Assembly: GCF_043555935.1 (NCBI RefSeq)
Contig: NZ_JBIGIB010000001.1
Span: 1 to 64,000 of the forward strand
Direction: 5' to 3'
Length of the DNA stretch: 64,000 bases
DNA from: Pelomonas baiyunensis
GTDB taxonomy: Bacteria; Pseudomonadota; Gammaproteobacteria; Burkholderiales; Burkholderiaceae_C
Numbering within the stretch: the first letter of the stretch is position 1; every line of letters begins with the position of its first letter. This document shows positions 50,297 through 59,327 of this stretch, piece after piece. The position numbers and the translations under genes were made by a program. The notes under the pieces are model-generated. The model did no database searches. It had not been told where the DNA came from and saw nothing but the letters and a program-made list of their open reading frames with translations.

Positions 50297-50643
50297 AGCA
50301 TCAACCCCTGCACACCTCCGACCCGCTGCGCGCGGACCGACTGTGGCTTTTGATGGGTGGCCGCATCGAGCCCGTCCGGCGCACCGGTGAGCGGTTCTAC
50401 CTCCACGACATGTTTGCGCACCCCCTGCGAACCAACGCCAGGCGCAACGACGTGCCGGCCAAGTTGCTCAGCCGCATCAACCAGCTGTTGAAGGCAAATC
50501 CAGCGAACGATGAGGTCTGGTCGAAGGGGTTGAGTGGGCGCGACCTCCCACACGGTTCCATCTGCAAGCCTGACCGCCCTAACGTAAGCAATTGCTGTGA
50601 ACACTTGTTCTTCGCCGTACCCGATGGTTCCGTCACGGCTTGA
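50293..50643 (+). CDS. Small protein of unknown function coupled to the RHH-like gene
   Basis: 116 residues from a GTG at 50293, preceded by an AAGGAG site and overlapping the previous stop by 4 bp. LWLLMGGRIEPVRRTGERFY and RNDVPAKLLSRINQLLKANP are its best structured segments. No family recognised. The coupling to a putative DNA-binding protein suggests that they work together. From 50644 to 50985 I see no gene. Confidence 0.6.
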   Translation: MKHQPLHTSDPLRADRLWLLMGGRIEPVRRTGERFYLHDMFAHPLRTNARRNDVPAKLLSRINQLLKANPANDEVWSKGLSGRDLPHGSICKPDRPNVSNCCEHLFFAVPDGSVTA

Positions 50644-50985
50644 GATCCCAGGCTGCAAGGGCCGCCAGTTCGCACTGTTGTTGCCGGTCAAGAGCGGGCA
50701 TTGATTGCCAGCTCCTGACTCATGCCCCTCATTCAGACGCTTGAGCAAGCGCCGCTGGGCGTTCACCGCGAGATGCTGACGGACTTGAGACTGATGAGCT
50801 TAGAGTCTGGCGAGGCAGAACCTGCCGCTCGTTGACGGCGTGAAGGACGTAAGGGACCGCTGCTCAATAATGCGCTTGCGCCTGTAGCCTCTTCGGAGCT
50901 TTCCGGCCACGCTTTACCTCACTCGAACGCCAGCGTCCTGCCCGCCTTTCCACTCGTACACGTCGGCTGCCGTCGCGGACGGTGC

Positions 50986-51222
50986 CTAAGACGGATCGCG
51001 CTGATCTAGTGCCTGCCTCCAGACCTCCGGACTGCCCAGCCTGACTGCTGCCCGCGTGCCGACGTTCTCGAGGAGCATTGCTAGCAGCTGCATGCGCTCC
51101 TCGTCGGACCAGAGCATCAGTCCATCGATCACCTCGATGCGCGGCGGAATGAGCTCTGCTCTCACGCGGACCTCTTCGGAAGTCCACCTTCGCCCTTCCA
51201 GGCCAATGTTCCAAGACAGCAT
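50986..51222 (-). CDS. Short conserved-looking protein of unknown function
   Basis: 78 residues from the ATG at 51222. It opens with MLSWNIGLEGRRWTSEEVR and has IEVIDGLMLWSDEERMQLLA, then MLLENVGTRAAVRLG. The composition (acidic, amphipathic helices) is that of a folded protein, and I recall similar short hypothetical proteins in other bacteria. Direct and inverted repeats lie just upstream of its start. Confidence 0.55.
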   Translation of the reverse strand: MLSWNIGLEGRRWTSEEVRVRAELIPPRIEVIDGLMLWSDEERMQLLAMLLENVGTRAAVRLGSPEVWRQALDQRDPS

Positions 51223-51234
51223 CTGACCCCCGAC

Positions 51235-51268
51235 TTACGGAAAGTTACGGAAATCCGATAACTTTCCG
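51235..51268. repeat. Tandem TTACGGAAA repeat with an inverted partner
   Basis: TTACGGAAAG is followed directly by TTACGGAAAT (51235-51254). In addition CGGAAAGTT (51238-51246) is inverted as AACTTTCCG (51260-51268). Direct plus inverted copies in 34 bp, 13 bp upstream of the short minus-strand gene, suit an operator or a recombination/iteron-like site. Confidence 0.5.
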
Positions 51269-51570
51269 GGCTTCAACCTGTCGCAGCGGCTTGCCGCGAC
51301 AAAAAACGAATCGATTACTCCCCAGCTTGCCTGGCGCCGGCTGTGCGTTTCACAGCATGACCCAACGGCCCACACCGATGCTAGATCGGCTGGCCCGGGT
51401 TTACCCAGCGAGCGAAGCGTTTACGACTTAGTTTGATGAGCAGGGGGCTTCGAGAGCCTAGACGGGCATCGTTGTTTTCGACTTCGCAGGGTCATGTGCG
51501 TAAATCGCCACATGGGATCGCTAGGTTTTGTGCGGGGTGGTGTTTACGACTATTTTTGGTCAGAACAGTT

Positions 51571-51592
51571 CGATCAGCGCTTGCGCTGATCG
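51571..51592. repeat. 22-bp palindrome
   Basis: CGATCAGCGC is followed by TT and its exact reverse complement GCGCTGATCG, giving a 10-bp stem with a two-base centre. A second GCGCTTCGCGC dyad follows at once. No gene abuts it; it could be a REP-like element, a protein site or part of a mobile-element end. Confidence 0.55.
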
Positions 51593-52078
51593 GCATCGCG
51601 CTTCGCGCGTTGCTCTCGGTTTGGTCGTGGCGCGCAGCGACGCCACACACAAGCCCCTGGTCGTGCCCCGTCGTTGAAGGCCCACTCGCCTGCAGCGTGC
51701 GGCTTTGGCGCTGTATCCGATGCGGGTCCGCCATCAGGTCGCACTGACAGCTTCATACGCGTTGCGCACATTCACCATCGACTGCTTTGCAGCGGTTCAG
51801 TGACGCATAGGGCGTCCAAGGGGCTGCGTATTGCGCCACCACGGCTGATCCGGACTTTGTGGGGCAACGCCGAGCTTCAGACAGGGGCCATTCGGCTTGC
51901 TTCCGAAACGCCACGAAGGCCGGACAGTTGGGATGGCCGTTCTGATTCAGCCCGCACATCACCATCAACCATGCCCCCGGTTCGTGCGTTGCTCGCGCAT
52001 CGAGCCGCAGAGACACTAGCGGCCGCCGAGCCGTACTCGAACGAGGGTGCCGGCCTATCAACAGTCCAGAGAGATTCA

Positions 52079-52660
52079 ATGAAACAAGTTCTTGCCCCGC
52101 TGGCGGTGGTCCTTATGGCGCTGTCTGCGAGCGCCCATGCCGAATGGCGCCACTACGTGGCCGTAGGTCATGTCACCGAAGCCCTGCCCATGGCGCCATT
52201 GAACGCCAGCGTTAGGGTTGAGTTCTCGTTCGATGACGCGCAGAGCCCCGCCGTGTCGATTGGTGCCACGGACGGGTCGGCCTATGGCGTTGCCAACTAC
52301 GTGTTTGCGTCTCGCGTCAAGCTCAGCGTCAATCGCCACACCGTAGTCGCCGAAAAGCTTTACGCCGATGTCACCAACCTCGGTGGCAGCGATGGCGCGA
52401 GCATCAGCCTCTATGGAGCACCTATCGTCTTGGACGGCACCACGTTCCCTGTCGGAAGCTTGGGTTTCACACTTGCGTCGCCTGCCGGCAAGCGCGTCTT
52501 CAAGGGCACGGCTATCCCGCACCAATTCAATATCAAGCGCCTCAGCGCACCGAATTCGAACTACGGGTGGGTTCAGACTGACGGCACTGGTAATGGCGGC
52601 TTGCTGGCCTTCAAGCTGGATTCCATCAAGGAAGTCCGCGGCCCCGGTTGCGACGACTGA
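52079..52660 (+). CDS. Secreted protein of unknown function
   Basis: 193 residues from the ATG at 52079 (AGAGAG site). A clear signal peptide (MKQVLAPLAVVLMALSASAH, cleavage after AHA) precedes a beta-rich chain (VRVEFSFDDAQSPAVSIGAT, ISLYGAPIVLDGTTFPVGS). No family recognised; it resembles PEP-CTERM-associated or other exported beta proteins but has no sorting tail. Isolated between the island and the galactose operon. Confidence 0.7.
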   Translation: MKQVLAPLAVVLMALSASAHAEWRHYVAVGHVTEALPMAPLNASVRVEFSFDDAQSPAVSIGATDGSAYGVANYVFASRVKLSVNRHTVVAEKLYADVTNLGGSDGASISLYGAPIVLDGTTFPVGSLGFTLASPAGKRVFKGTAIPHQFNIKRLSAPNSNYGWVQTDGTGNGGLLAFKLDSIKEVRGPGCDD

Positions 52661-52783
52661 TTCGTCTCATCCTCACTGAGACGCCAGGGCACCCAAACCA
52701 CCGAATGCAGCTGCCGGTCCACGGCGTTGGTGCGTGACGGCAGGCCAAGCGCCCCGCAACCCGGCGGCCCGGCTTCGGAGGCC

Positions 52784-53743
52784 TCAGCGCCGACCCGGCG
52801 CCCGGTAGCGTTCGTGCGCCACCTGCCGCAAGGTGTCCAGCGTGGCTTCGGCGCCGGGGGAGAGTTGGTGGTTGCGGCGGGTGACGATGCCGTAGGCGTC
52901 CATGCGCAGGCCGAGGTCGAAGCGCAGCGCGGCCAGTTGGCCGGCGTCCAGGTAGGGCTGGACGAGTTCTTCGGGCAGCGCCACGAGCATGTCGCTGCCC
53001 ATCAGCAGGTGGGTGATGACGGGCAGGGCCAGCGTTTCCACCGTTTCAACGGGTTGGTCCAGCCCGTGCGACAGGAACAGCGCGGTCAGGCGGTCGCGCA
53101 GGATGCTGCCGTGCGGCGGCATGATCCAGGCCTCGGCGGCCAGGTCTTCCAGTCGCAGGTGCTTGCGCTGCATCAGCGGGTGGTCGGCGCGCACGATCAG
53201 GCTGTGCGGCTCGTCGGTCAGCGGCTCAAAGTTCAGCTCGGCGGCGGATTCGGCGTCCAGGATGCGGCCGATGACCAGGTCCAGCTCGCCCTTGCGCAGG
53301 CTCTGGATCAGCAGCTTGCTGGTGTCCACCGTGATGGCAACTTGCACGCGTGAATGGGTTTGCTTGAGGCGGCGTATGGCCTCGGGCAACAGGCTGGTGG
53401 AGGGCGTCATGACCGTACCCACGGCCACGCGGCCTGACAGGCCCGACTGCAGTTCCATCAGCTCCTGGTGCGCCGCATCCATTTCTGCCAGCGCGGCCCC
53501 GGCGCGGCGGATCATGACCTCGCCATAACGCGTGGGCTGCACGCCGCGGGGCAGGCGCTCGAACAGGGGCACGCCCAGGGCGTGCTCCAACTCGCCCAGC
53601 AGCTTGGACGCGGCGGGCTGTGTCAGGTGGGCGGCCTGCGCGGCATGCAGGATGGAGCCGTGCCGGCCCAGCTCCACCAGCAGCACCAGGTGGCGCGTCT
53701 TGAGGTGGGAGCGGACGAAGCGGTTGGCTCGGGGGTCGGACAT
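52784..53743 (-). CDS. LysR-family regulator of the galactose operon
   Basis: 319 residues. N-terminal HTH (LVLLVELGRHGSILHAAQAA, LTQPAASKLLGELEHALGVP) and a periplasmic-binding-like effector domain. Last gene of the leftward sugar operon, 15 bp after the SDR gene. By position it is the likely regulator of the galactan/galactose genes, similar in kind to GguR-type LysR proteins that respond to sugar-acid intermediates. Confidence 0.88.
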   Translation of the reverse strand: MSDPRANRFVRSHLKTRHLVLLVELGRHGSILHAAQAAHLTQPAASKLLGELEHALGVPLFERLPRGVQPTRYGEVMIRRAGAALAEMDAAHQELMELQSGLSGRVAVGTVMTPSTSLLPEAIRRLKQTHSRVQVAITVDTSKLLIQSLRKGELDLVIGRILDAESAAELNFEPLTDEPHSLIVRADHPLMQRKHLRLEDLAAEAWIMPPHGSILRDRLTALFLSHGLDQPVETVETLALPVITHLLMGSDMLVALPEELVQPYLDAGQLAALRFDLGLRMDAYGIVTRRNHQLSPGAEATLDTLRQVAHERYRAPGRR

Positions 53744-53758
53744 GCCGCGGGTTCGGGG

Positions 53759-54532
53759 TTACTCGTGGTACAGCTGGGAGCGGCCGCCGTCGATGAGGAT
53801 GTCGGTCGCGTTGATGAAGCGGGCTTCGTCGCTGGCCAGGAAGAGGGCGGTGTAGGCCACTTCGATGGGCTCGCCAATGCGCTTGCAGGGTAGCAGTTCC
53901 GTCTGGCGGCGGGCCTCCTCGGGGGGCAGGCTCTCCAGCCACTCCACCACGCGCTCGGACAAGATCAACCCCGGCGAGATGGAGTTCACCCGCACGCCCC
54001 GGGCGGCGTACTGGATGCCCAGCGCCTTGGTCATGCCGATGAGTGCGTGCTTGGCGATCGGGTACGGAAACGCGTCCGGGATGATGCGGTGGCCGTGCAC
54101 CGAAGCGATGTTCACGATGCTGCCGCCGCCGTGGTCCAGCATGCCGGGCAGCACGGCGCGGCTGCAGTGCATCGCCCCGTCCAGGTCCACCGCGAAGCAG
54201 CGCTGCCAGTCGGCGGTGGTCATGGCCAGCGGCTCGGTGAACACGTTCATGCCGGCGTTGTTGATGAGCACGTGGATGGTGCCGAAGCGCTCGGTGCCGC
54301 GGGCCACCATGGCGCGCACGGCCGCTTCGTCGGCGATGTCGGTGGGAATGAACAGCGCGTGGGCCTCGCCGAGCTCTTCCGCCAGGGCGGCGCCATCGGC
54401 TTCGGCGGCGGCGCCCAGCCCGTTCAGGATGACCTTGGCCCCTTCGGCCACGAACAGGCGCGCGATGGCCTTGCCGATGCCTTGGGTGGAGCCGGTGACG
54501 AGGGCGACCTTGCCCTGCAGACGTGAACTCAT
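53759..54532 (-). CDS. SDR-family dehydrogenase, probable sugar (galactose) dehydrogenase
   Basis: 257 residues from the ATG at 54532. NAD(P)-binding TGSTQGIG (13-20), NNAG (91-94), Ser144, Tyr157 and Lys161 as the catalytic set (YPIAK). In this operon it would most sensibly oxidise galactose (or arabinose) to the lactone that the SMP-30 protein hydrolyses. A gluconate-5-dehydrogenase-like role is possible. It overlaps the GH53 gene by 4 bp. Confidence 0.83.
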   Translation of the reverse strand: MSSRLQGKVALVTGSTQGIGKAIARLFVAEGAKVILNGLGAAAEADGAALAEELGEAHALFIPTDIADEAAVRAMVARGTERFGTIHVLINNAGMNVFTEPLAMTTADWQRCFAVDLDGAMHCSRAVLPGMLDHGGGSIVNIASVHGHRIIPDAFPYPIAKHALIGMTKALGIQYAARGVRVNSISPGLILSERVVEWLESLPPEEARRQTELLPCKRIGEPIEVAYTALFLASDEARFINATDILIDGGRSQLYHE

Positions 54533-55689
54533 TGCGTGTACTGCTTCCAGATGTCGAGCACGGGCAGCGCCCGGCCCTTGAAGTCGAACAAGGTGGTGTT
54601 GGAGACGACGTTGGGGCCGGGCTCGCCGGTGCCTTCCTTCAGCGCCCAGCCGACGTTGCGATTGGCAATGAAGATCGGGTCCCAATACAGGACGCCCAGC
54701 ACCCGTGGGTGGGCCTTGCAGGCCCCGAGCAGCTCGGCCATGAAGTCGCGCTGGCCCTCGGGGCTGCTCATGTGGGCCGGGTAGGGGCCGTTGTGTTCCA
54801 GCTGGCCGGGCCAGCCGTCTTGGCGCAGGGGCGCGAAGTTGAAGCCGGCCTCCATGATGAGGAGGTCGCTGTCATAGCGGGCCGAGAGGGTGTCGCAGAA
54901 GCGCATCAGCTGGCTGACGTTTTTCTGTGTCCAGAACGGGTAGTACGACGCGCCGATGACATCCCACCTCACGCCTTGCGCGCGGGCGTGGTCGAACCAG
55001 TCGATGTACTTGGCCTCGTTGCCGCCGTCGTCCAGGTGCAGCACCACCTGCGCTTGCGGGTGCGCGGCCTTCACGCCGGCGTAGCCGGCTTTCAGCAAGG
55101 CACCCAGGCGCGGCCAGTCGCTCGTGCGGCCCCAGGGGTAGAGCAGGCCGGCCTCGATCTCGTTGCCCAGCGACACGAACTCGGGCGGCGTGCCTTGGTC
55201 CACCAATGCCTTCACCACGCGCCGGCTGCGGGCCTCCACCAGGGCCACCAGGCGCTCGAAGCGGGCCGCGTCGTCGGGCAGGTCCGCCAGGGACTTGCGC
55301 CAGGTGCCGGGCAGCTCTTGCGTCTTGGCATTGGTCCAGAAGTCGCTGTAGTGCAGCGTGAACTGGATCTGCATGCCCTGCGCCTTGGCCCGGCGCGCCA
55401 GGCGCAGCACGTCGGCGAGGTCCATCGAGCCCTCGGGCCAGTACCAGCCGTCTTGGCCGGTGCCGGGGCCCGTGCGGTCGTACATGCGGATGCGCACGAT
55501 GTTGTGACCGTAGCGCTTGAGCAGGGCCAGGCAGTCGCCCGGCGTGCCGTCCCGGTCGCGGTAGACCGCGCCGGCGCGCTCCATCCAGCTCAGCGCCGAG
55601 ATGTCTCCGCCGGCCAGCAGCGGGGCCTTGGCTGCGTGGGCGGGCAGCGCGCTGGCCAGCGCGGCAGCCAGCAAGGTACGACGTTGCAT
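54529..55689 (-). CDS. GH53 endo-beta-1,4-galactanase
   Basis: 386 residues from the ATG at 55689. Signal peptide RRTLLAAALASALPAHA, then the GH53 barrel: GGDISALSWMERAG, HNIVRIRMYD, LHYSDFWT, and the catalytic glutamates in SLGNEIEAGLLYPWG (acid/base) and LLIMEAGFNFAP (nucleophile). It cuts beta-1,4-galactan side chains of pectin in the periplasm or outside the cell. An alternative ATG lies two codons upstream (55695). Confidence 0.88.
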   Translation of the reverse strand: MQRRTLLAAALASALPAHAAKAPLLAGGDISALSWMERAGAVYRDRDGTPGDCLALLKRYGHNIVRIRMYDRTGPGTGQDGWYWPEGSMDLADVLRLARRAKAQGMQIQFTLHYSDFWTNAKTQELPGTWRKSLADLPDDAARFERLVALVEARSRRVVKALVDQGTPPEFVSLGNEIEAGLLYPWGRTSDWPRLGALLKAGYAGVKAAHPQAQVVLHLDDGGNEAKYIDWFDHARAQGVRWDVIGASYYPFWTQKNVSQLMRFCDTLSARYDSDLLIMEAGFNFAPLRQDGWPGQLEHNGPYPAHMSSPEGQRDFMAELLGACKAHPRVLGVLYWDPIFIANRNVGWALKEGTGEPGPNVVSNTTLFDFKGRALPVLDIWKQYTQ

Positions 55690-55772
55690 AGGCATCTCAG
55701 TGGTTTTCGCGGGTCGAGCGCCGTCCGCTCGGGGGGGCCGCCCAAGGCTTGCCTGGGGCGAGGGGCCCTGCG

Positions 55773-56819
55773 TCATGCGCGGCGTTCACCACGGGTCTTC
55801 AGTTGGTCCAGCAGCACCGCCGCCAGCAGGATGACGCCGCGCACGAGGTACTGGTAGAACGCGTCCACGTTGAGCAGGTTCATCACGTTCTCAACCGTGC
55901 CCATGATCAGCACGCCGATGACGACGCCGAAGATGCGCGCCTTGCCGCCCTGAAGCGACACGCCGCCCAGCACGCAGGCCGAGATCACATCCAGCTCGAA
56001 CCCGGTGGCCGCATTCGGCTGGCCGCTGGTGATGCGCGAGGCCAGCACCAGCCCGGCCAGGGCGGTCACGATGCCCTGCAGCAGGAAGATCCAGACGCGC
56101 AGTTGCTCCACCTTCACGCCGGCCAGTCGCGCGGCTTCGGGGTTGCCGCCGATGGCCAGCGTGTTGCGGCCGAACACGGTGTGGTTCAGCAGCACGCCGA
56201 ACACCAGGAAGCAGCCCACCGTCAGCCAGATGGGCAGGGGCAGGTTCAGCCAGGGGGTATCGCCGAAGCTGATGAAGCCTTCATCGGCAATGCCCACGGC
56301 CTGGCCCTGAGACGCGATGAACGCCAGCCCGCGCACCATGAGCATGGTGGCCAGCGTGGCGATCAGTGCGTTCACGCGCAGGTAGGCAATCAGCACGCCG
56401 TTGAACGCCCCGATGAGCGCGCCGGCCAGCAGCCCGCTGCCCACGGCCAGCGCCACGCTGCCGGTGCGCTCCAGCACCATGGCGCCCAGCACGCCCGCGA
56501 AGGCGATGGTGGAGCCCACCGAGAGGTCGAAGTCGCGCGAGGCCAGGCACAGCATCATGGTGCAGGCCACCATGCCGATCTGCGCGACCGACAGCAGCAG
56601 ACCCACGATGTTGGCGCCGGAGAAGAAGTTCTCCACCGTGGCCGCCAGCACCCCGAACAGCAGGGCATAGCCCAGCGTCATGCTGTGTTCCTTGAGCAGG
56701 GCTCGGGCGGGTGCGTTCATGGCGGGGCGTTGGGTGAGAGGGGTCGGGGTCATGGGAGGCGGCGAGGGAATCCCGGGCAGCGTTGCCGCAGGATGGGTGG
56801 GCGTGTGAGCGTCGTGCAT
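55773..56819 (-). CDS. araH: AraH-type sugar ABC permease
   Basis: 348 residues; BPD_transp_2 permease with about ten membrane segments. Close to AraH in LCLASRDFDLSVGSTIAFAG, LIATLATMLMVRGLAFI, FGRNTLAIGGNPEAARLAGV and VISACVLGGVSLQGG. The N-terminal ~45 residues are poorly conserved, and the ATG at 56720 may be the true start. It forms the channel of the AraFGH importer. Confidence 0.88.
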   Translation of the reverse strand: MHDAHTPTHPAATLPGIPSPPPMTPTPLTQRPAMNAPARALLKEHSMTLGYALLFGVLAATVENFFSGANIVGLLLSVAQIGMVACTMMLCLASRDFDLSVGSTIAFAGVLGAMVLERTGSVALAVGSGLLAGALIGAFNGVLIAYLRVNALIATLATMLMVRGLAFIASQGQAVGIADEGFISFGDTPWLNLPLPIWLTVGCFLVFGVLLNHTVFGRNTLAIGGNPEAARLAGVKVEQLRVWIFLLQGIVTALAGLVLASRITSGQPNAATGFELDVISACVLGGVSLQGGKARIFGVVIGVLIMGTVENVMNLLNVDAFYQYLVRGVILLAAVLLDQLKTRGERRA

Positions 56820-56827
56820 GGCGGGGC

Positions 56828-58345
56828 TCAGTGAACGGCGGCGGCGGCGGCCGGGGCGCCGTCCGGCAGGGCCAGGGCGAGCGCGGCGGTTTCGTTCGCC
56901 TGGTCGCGCGGCAGTTCACCGCTGATGCGGCCGTCGCGCATGACGATGAGCCGGTCGGCGATGCCCAGCACTTCGGGCAACTCGCTGGAGATGACGATGA
57001 CGCAGCAGCCCGCGGCGGCCACGTCGTGGATGATCTTGTAGATCTCGTTCTTGGCGCCCACGTCGATGCCGCGGGTCGGTTCGTCCAGGATGAGCACCTT
57101 CAGCCCGGGCTCGGCCAGCCAGCGGGCCAGGATGACCTTCTGCTGGTTGCCGCCCGACAGCAGGCGAATCTCCTGCTCGCGGTTCGGGGTCTTGATGCGC
57201 AGCTTCTGGATGAAGGCATCCGCCCGCTGCGCCTCCTGGCCATGGCGCAGGAAGATGCCACCGGCCAGCCCGTGGCGGCGGCAGCTGATGTTGATGTTCT
57301 CGGCGACTGACGCGTGCGCCAGGATGCCCTGCTCCTTGCGGTCTTCCGGGCACAGCACGATGCCCGCAGCAATCGCCGCGGAAGGCCCGGCGCTGGGCAC
57401 CGCGTGCCCGTCCAGCAGCACCTCGCCGCCCCGGCGTGCATCGGCGCCGTACAGCAGGCGCATCAGCTCGCTGCGGCCCGCGCCCACCAGGCCGAAGAAG
57501 CCCAGCACTTCGCCACCGCGCACCGCAAAGCTCAACGGCGCAGGCAGCCGCGCGCTGTGCAGGCCGCGGGCCTCCAGCCGCACGGGGCCGTGGGCGCGGG
57601 GGCGGTAGTCGTAGATGTCTTGCAGCTCGCGGCCCACCATGTCGGCAATCAGCCGCTCGCGGGGCACCTGGGCCATCACGTCGTGCGTCACGATCTTGCG
57701 GCCGTCGCGGAAGATGGTGCAGGCGTCGCACAGTTCGTACAGCTCTTCCAGGCGGTGCGAGATGTAGATCAGCGTGCGCCCTTCGGCCCGCAGGCGCTTG
57801 ACGAGGCGGAACAGGATGTCCGTTTCGCGGTGCGAGAGGCTGCTGGTGGGCTCGTCGAAGGCAATGACCTTGGCGTCCTGCATCACGGCCTTGCAGATCT
57901 CCACCATCTGGCGCTGCGCGATGGACAGCTCGCTCAGCCGCGCGGCGGGGTCCAGGTCCACGCCGATGCGCGCCAACTGCTCGGCCACCTGCCGGCGCGC
58001 GGCCGCGTGGTCCACCAGGCCGAAGCGCGTGGGCAGTCGCCCCAGCAGCACGTTCTCGGCCACGGTCAGTTCGGCCACGTACTGCAGCTCTTGGTGAATG
58101 ATGGCCACGCCGGCGGCGATGGCATCGGCTGCGGAGCTGAAGCGGTGCTCCCGCCCGTCCAGCAGCAGGCGGCCGCCGTCGGGCTTGTATTGCCCGCCGA
58201 GGATCTTCAGCAGCGTGCTTTTGCCGGCGCCGTTTTCGCCCAGCAAGCCCATGACCTGCCCCGGCCGGGCCTCGAAGCTGACCCCGTTCAGCGCCTTGAC
58301 GCCGGGAAAGGTCTTGGTGATCTGATCGAACTGCAGGGCGGCCAT
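56828..58345 (-). CDS. araG: AraG-type sugar ABC ATPase (two nucleotide-binding domains)
   Basis: 505 residues with a duplicated ABC domain. First half: Walker A GENGAGKSTL, signature LSIAQRQMVEI, Walker B VIAFDEPTSSL. Second half: degenerate Walker A-like GLVGAGRSELM, LSGGNQQKVILARWL, and VLILDEPTRGID. This is the arrangement of AraG/MglA/RbsA. One base separates it from the araF stop. Confidence 0.92.
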   Translation of the reverse strand: MAALQFDQITKTFPGVKALNGVSFEARPGQVMGLLGENGAGKSTLLKILGGQYKPDGGRLLLDGREHRFSSAADAIAAGVAIIHQELQYVAELTVAENVLLGRLPTRFGLVDHAAARRQVAEQLARIGVDLDPAARLSELSIAQRQMVEICKAVMQDAKVIAFDEPTSSLSHRETDILFRLVKRLRAEGRTLIYISHRLEELYELCDACTIFRDGRKIVTHDVMAQVPRERLIADMVGRELQDIYDYRPRAHGPVRLEARGLHSARLPAPLSFAVRGGEVLGFFGLVGAGRSELMRLLYGADARRGGEVLLDGHAVPSAGPSAAIAAGIVLCPEDRKEQGILAHASVAENINISCRRHGLAGGIFLRHGQEAQRADAFIQKLRIKTPNREQEIRLLSGGNQQKVILARWLAEPGLKVLILDEPTRGIDVGAKNEIYKIIHDVAAAGCCVIVISSELPEVLGIADRLIVMRDGRISGELPRDQANETAALALALPDGAPAAAAAVH

Positions 58346-58346
58346 G

Positions 58347-59327
58347 TCACAAACCCATCTGGCGCCGCAGCTCGACCTGGTTCTGGCGGGTCATCAGCAC
58401 GCCGCTGGTCAGCGTCAGCGGTGCCGGGGCCTTGCCCGTGGTGGCCCAGTCGTACACGGCAGCGGCGGTTTCGTAGCCGTGGCGCTTGGGGCTGATGAGC
58501 ACGGTGCCGAACAGCGCGGTGGGCGTGGCCTTGGTGAACTCGTTCATTGCGGTTTGGCTGCCGCCGATGCCGATGGCCAGCATCGCGTCGGCCTTGATGC
58601 CACGGCCCTCGGCCGCGCGCACCGCGCCCAGCGCGGCTTCATCGTTCAGGCCGAAGGCCACCCAGCGCTTGAACTTGCCGTTCTTGGTGAAGGCGATGTT
58701 GGCCGCGTTGAAGGCGCTCTCGGTGTCGGTCTTGGCCTGCGGCGCGTCCACGATGTTGGCCGCCGGCACGCCAGCCGCCTTCAGTGCATCTGCCGCGCCC
58801 AGGGTGCGGTCTTTGGCGGTGGGCAGTTGATCGAACGCCACGCGCAGCACGCCCACCTCGTCCAGCTTCCAGCCGCGGGCCTTCATCTCGGCCAACAGGC
58901 CGGCGCCCACTTGCTTGCCGATCTCGTAGCCCGAGATGCCCATGTGCGGAATGTCGGCCACCGGCTTGCCGGCGCCGTCCACCAGCTGGTCGTCCACCGA
59001 CATCACCTTGAGGTTGTGGCGCTTGGCCGCGCGGTTCACCGCCACGCCCAGCTTCACGTCGGGCGCGCAGATGACGAAGCCCACCGCCTTCTGCGCGGCG
59101 AGGTTGTCGATGGCGGCCATCATCTTTTCGCCGTTGGGGATGCCGATCTTCACGAGGGTGAAGCCCTTGTCCTTGGCGGCTTGCTCGGCAAAGCGCCATT
59201 CGTCCTGGAACCAGGGTTCCTCGGCCTGCTTGACCAGGAAGCCGATCTTCACGGGCTCGGCCGCGTGCAGGCTCCAGGAGGCGGCCAGCAGGGTCAGGGC
59301 CAGGGCGGTGCGTCGTGGCAGGTTCAT
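58347..59327 (-). CDS. araF: AraF-type periplasmic sugar-binding protein
   Basis: 326 residues with a signal peptide (RRTALALTLLAASWSLHA). KIGFLVKQAEEPWFQDEW, then GFVICAPDVKLGVAVNRAAK and DDQLVDGAGKPVADIPHMGI, fit AraF of the L-arabinose/galactose importers. With GH53, GH35 and De Ley-Doudoroff genes around it, galactose is as likely a ligand as arabinose. It overlaps the lactonase gene by 4 bp. Confidence 0.9.
   Translation of the reverse strand: MNLPRRTALALTLLAASWSLHAAEPVKIGFLVKQAEEPWFQDEWRFAEQAAKDKGFTLVKIGIPNGEKMMAAIDNLAAQKAVGFVICAPDVKLGVAVNRAAKRHNLKVMSVDDQLVDGAGKPVADIPHMGISGYEIGKQVGAGLLAEMKARGWKLDEVGVLRVAFDQLPTAKDRTLGAADALKAAGVPAANIVDAPQAKTDTESAFNAANIAFTKNGKFKRWVAFGLNDEAALGAVRAAEGRGIKADAMLAIGIGGSQTAMNEFTKATPTALFGTVLISPKRHGYETAAAVYDWATTGKAPAPLTLTSGVLMTRQNQVELRRQMGL

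Larger units (their letters stand above)
51223..52078. other. Gene-free stretch with several repeats
   Basis: No supported gene. It contains the TTACGGAAA tandem repeat and dyad at 51235-51268, a GTTTACGACT repeat at 51419 and 51542, and the long palindrome at 51571. Low coding potential and a lower GC part near 51290-51420 suggest non-coding DNA of a former mobile element. Confidence 0.45.
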
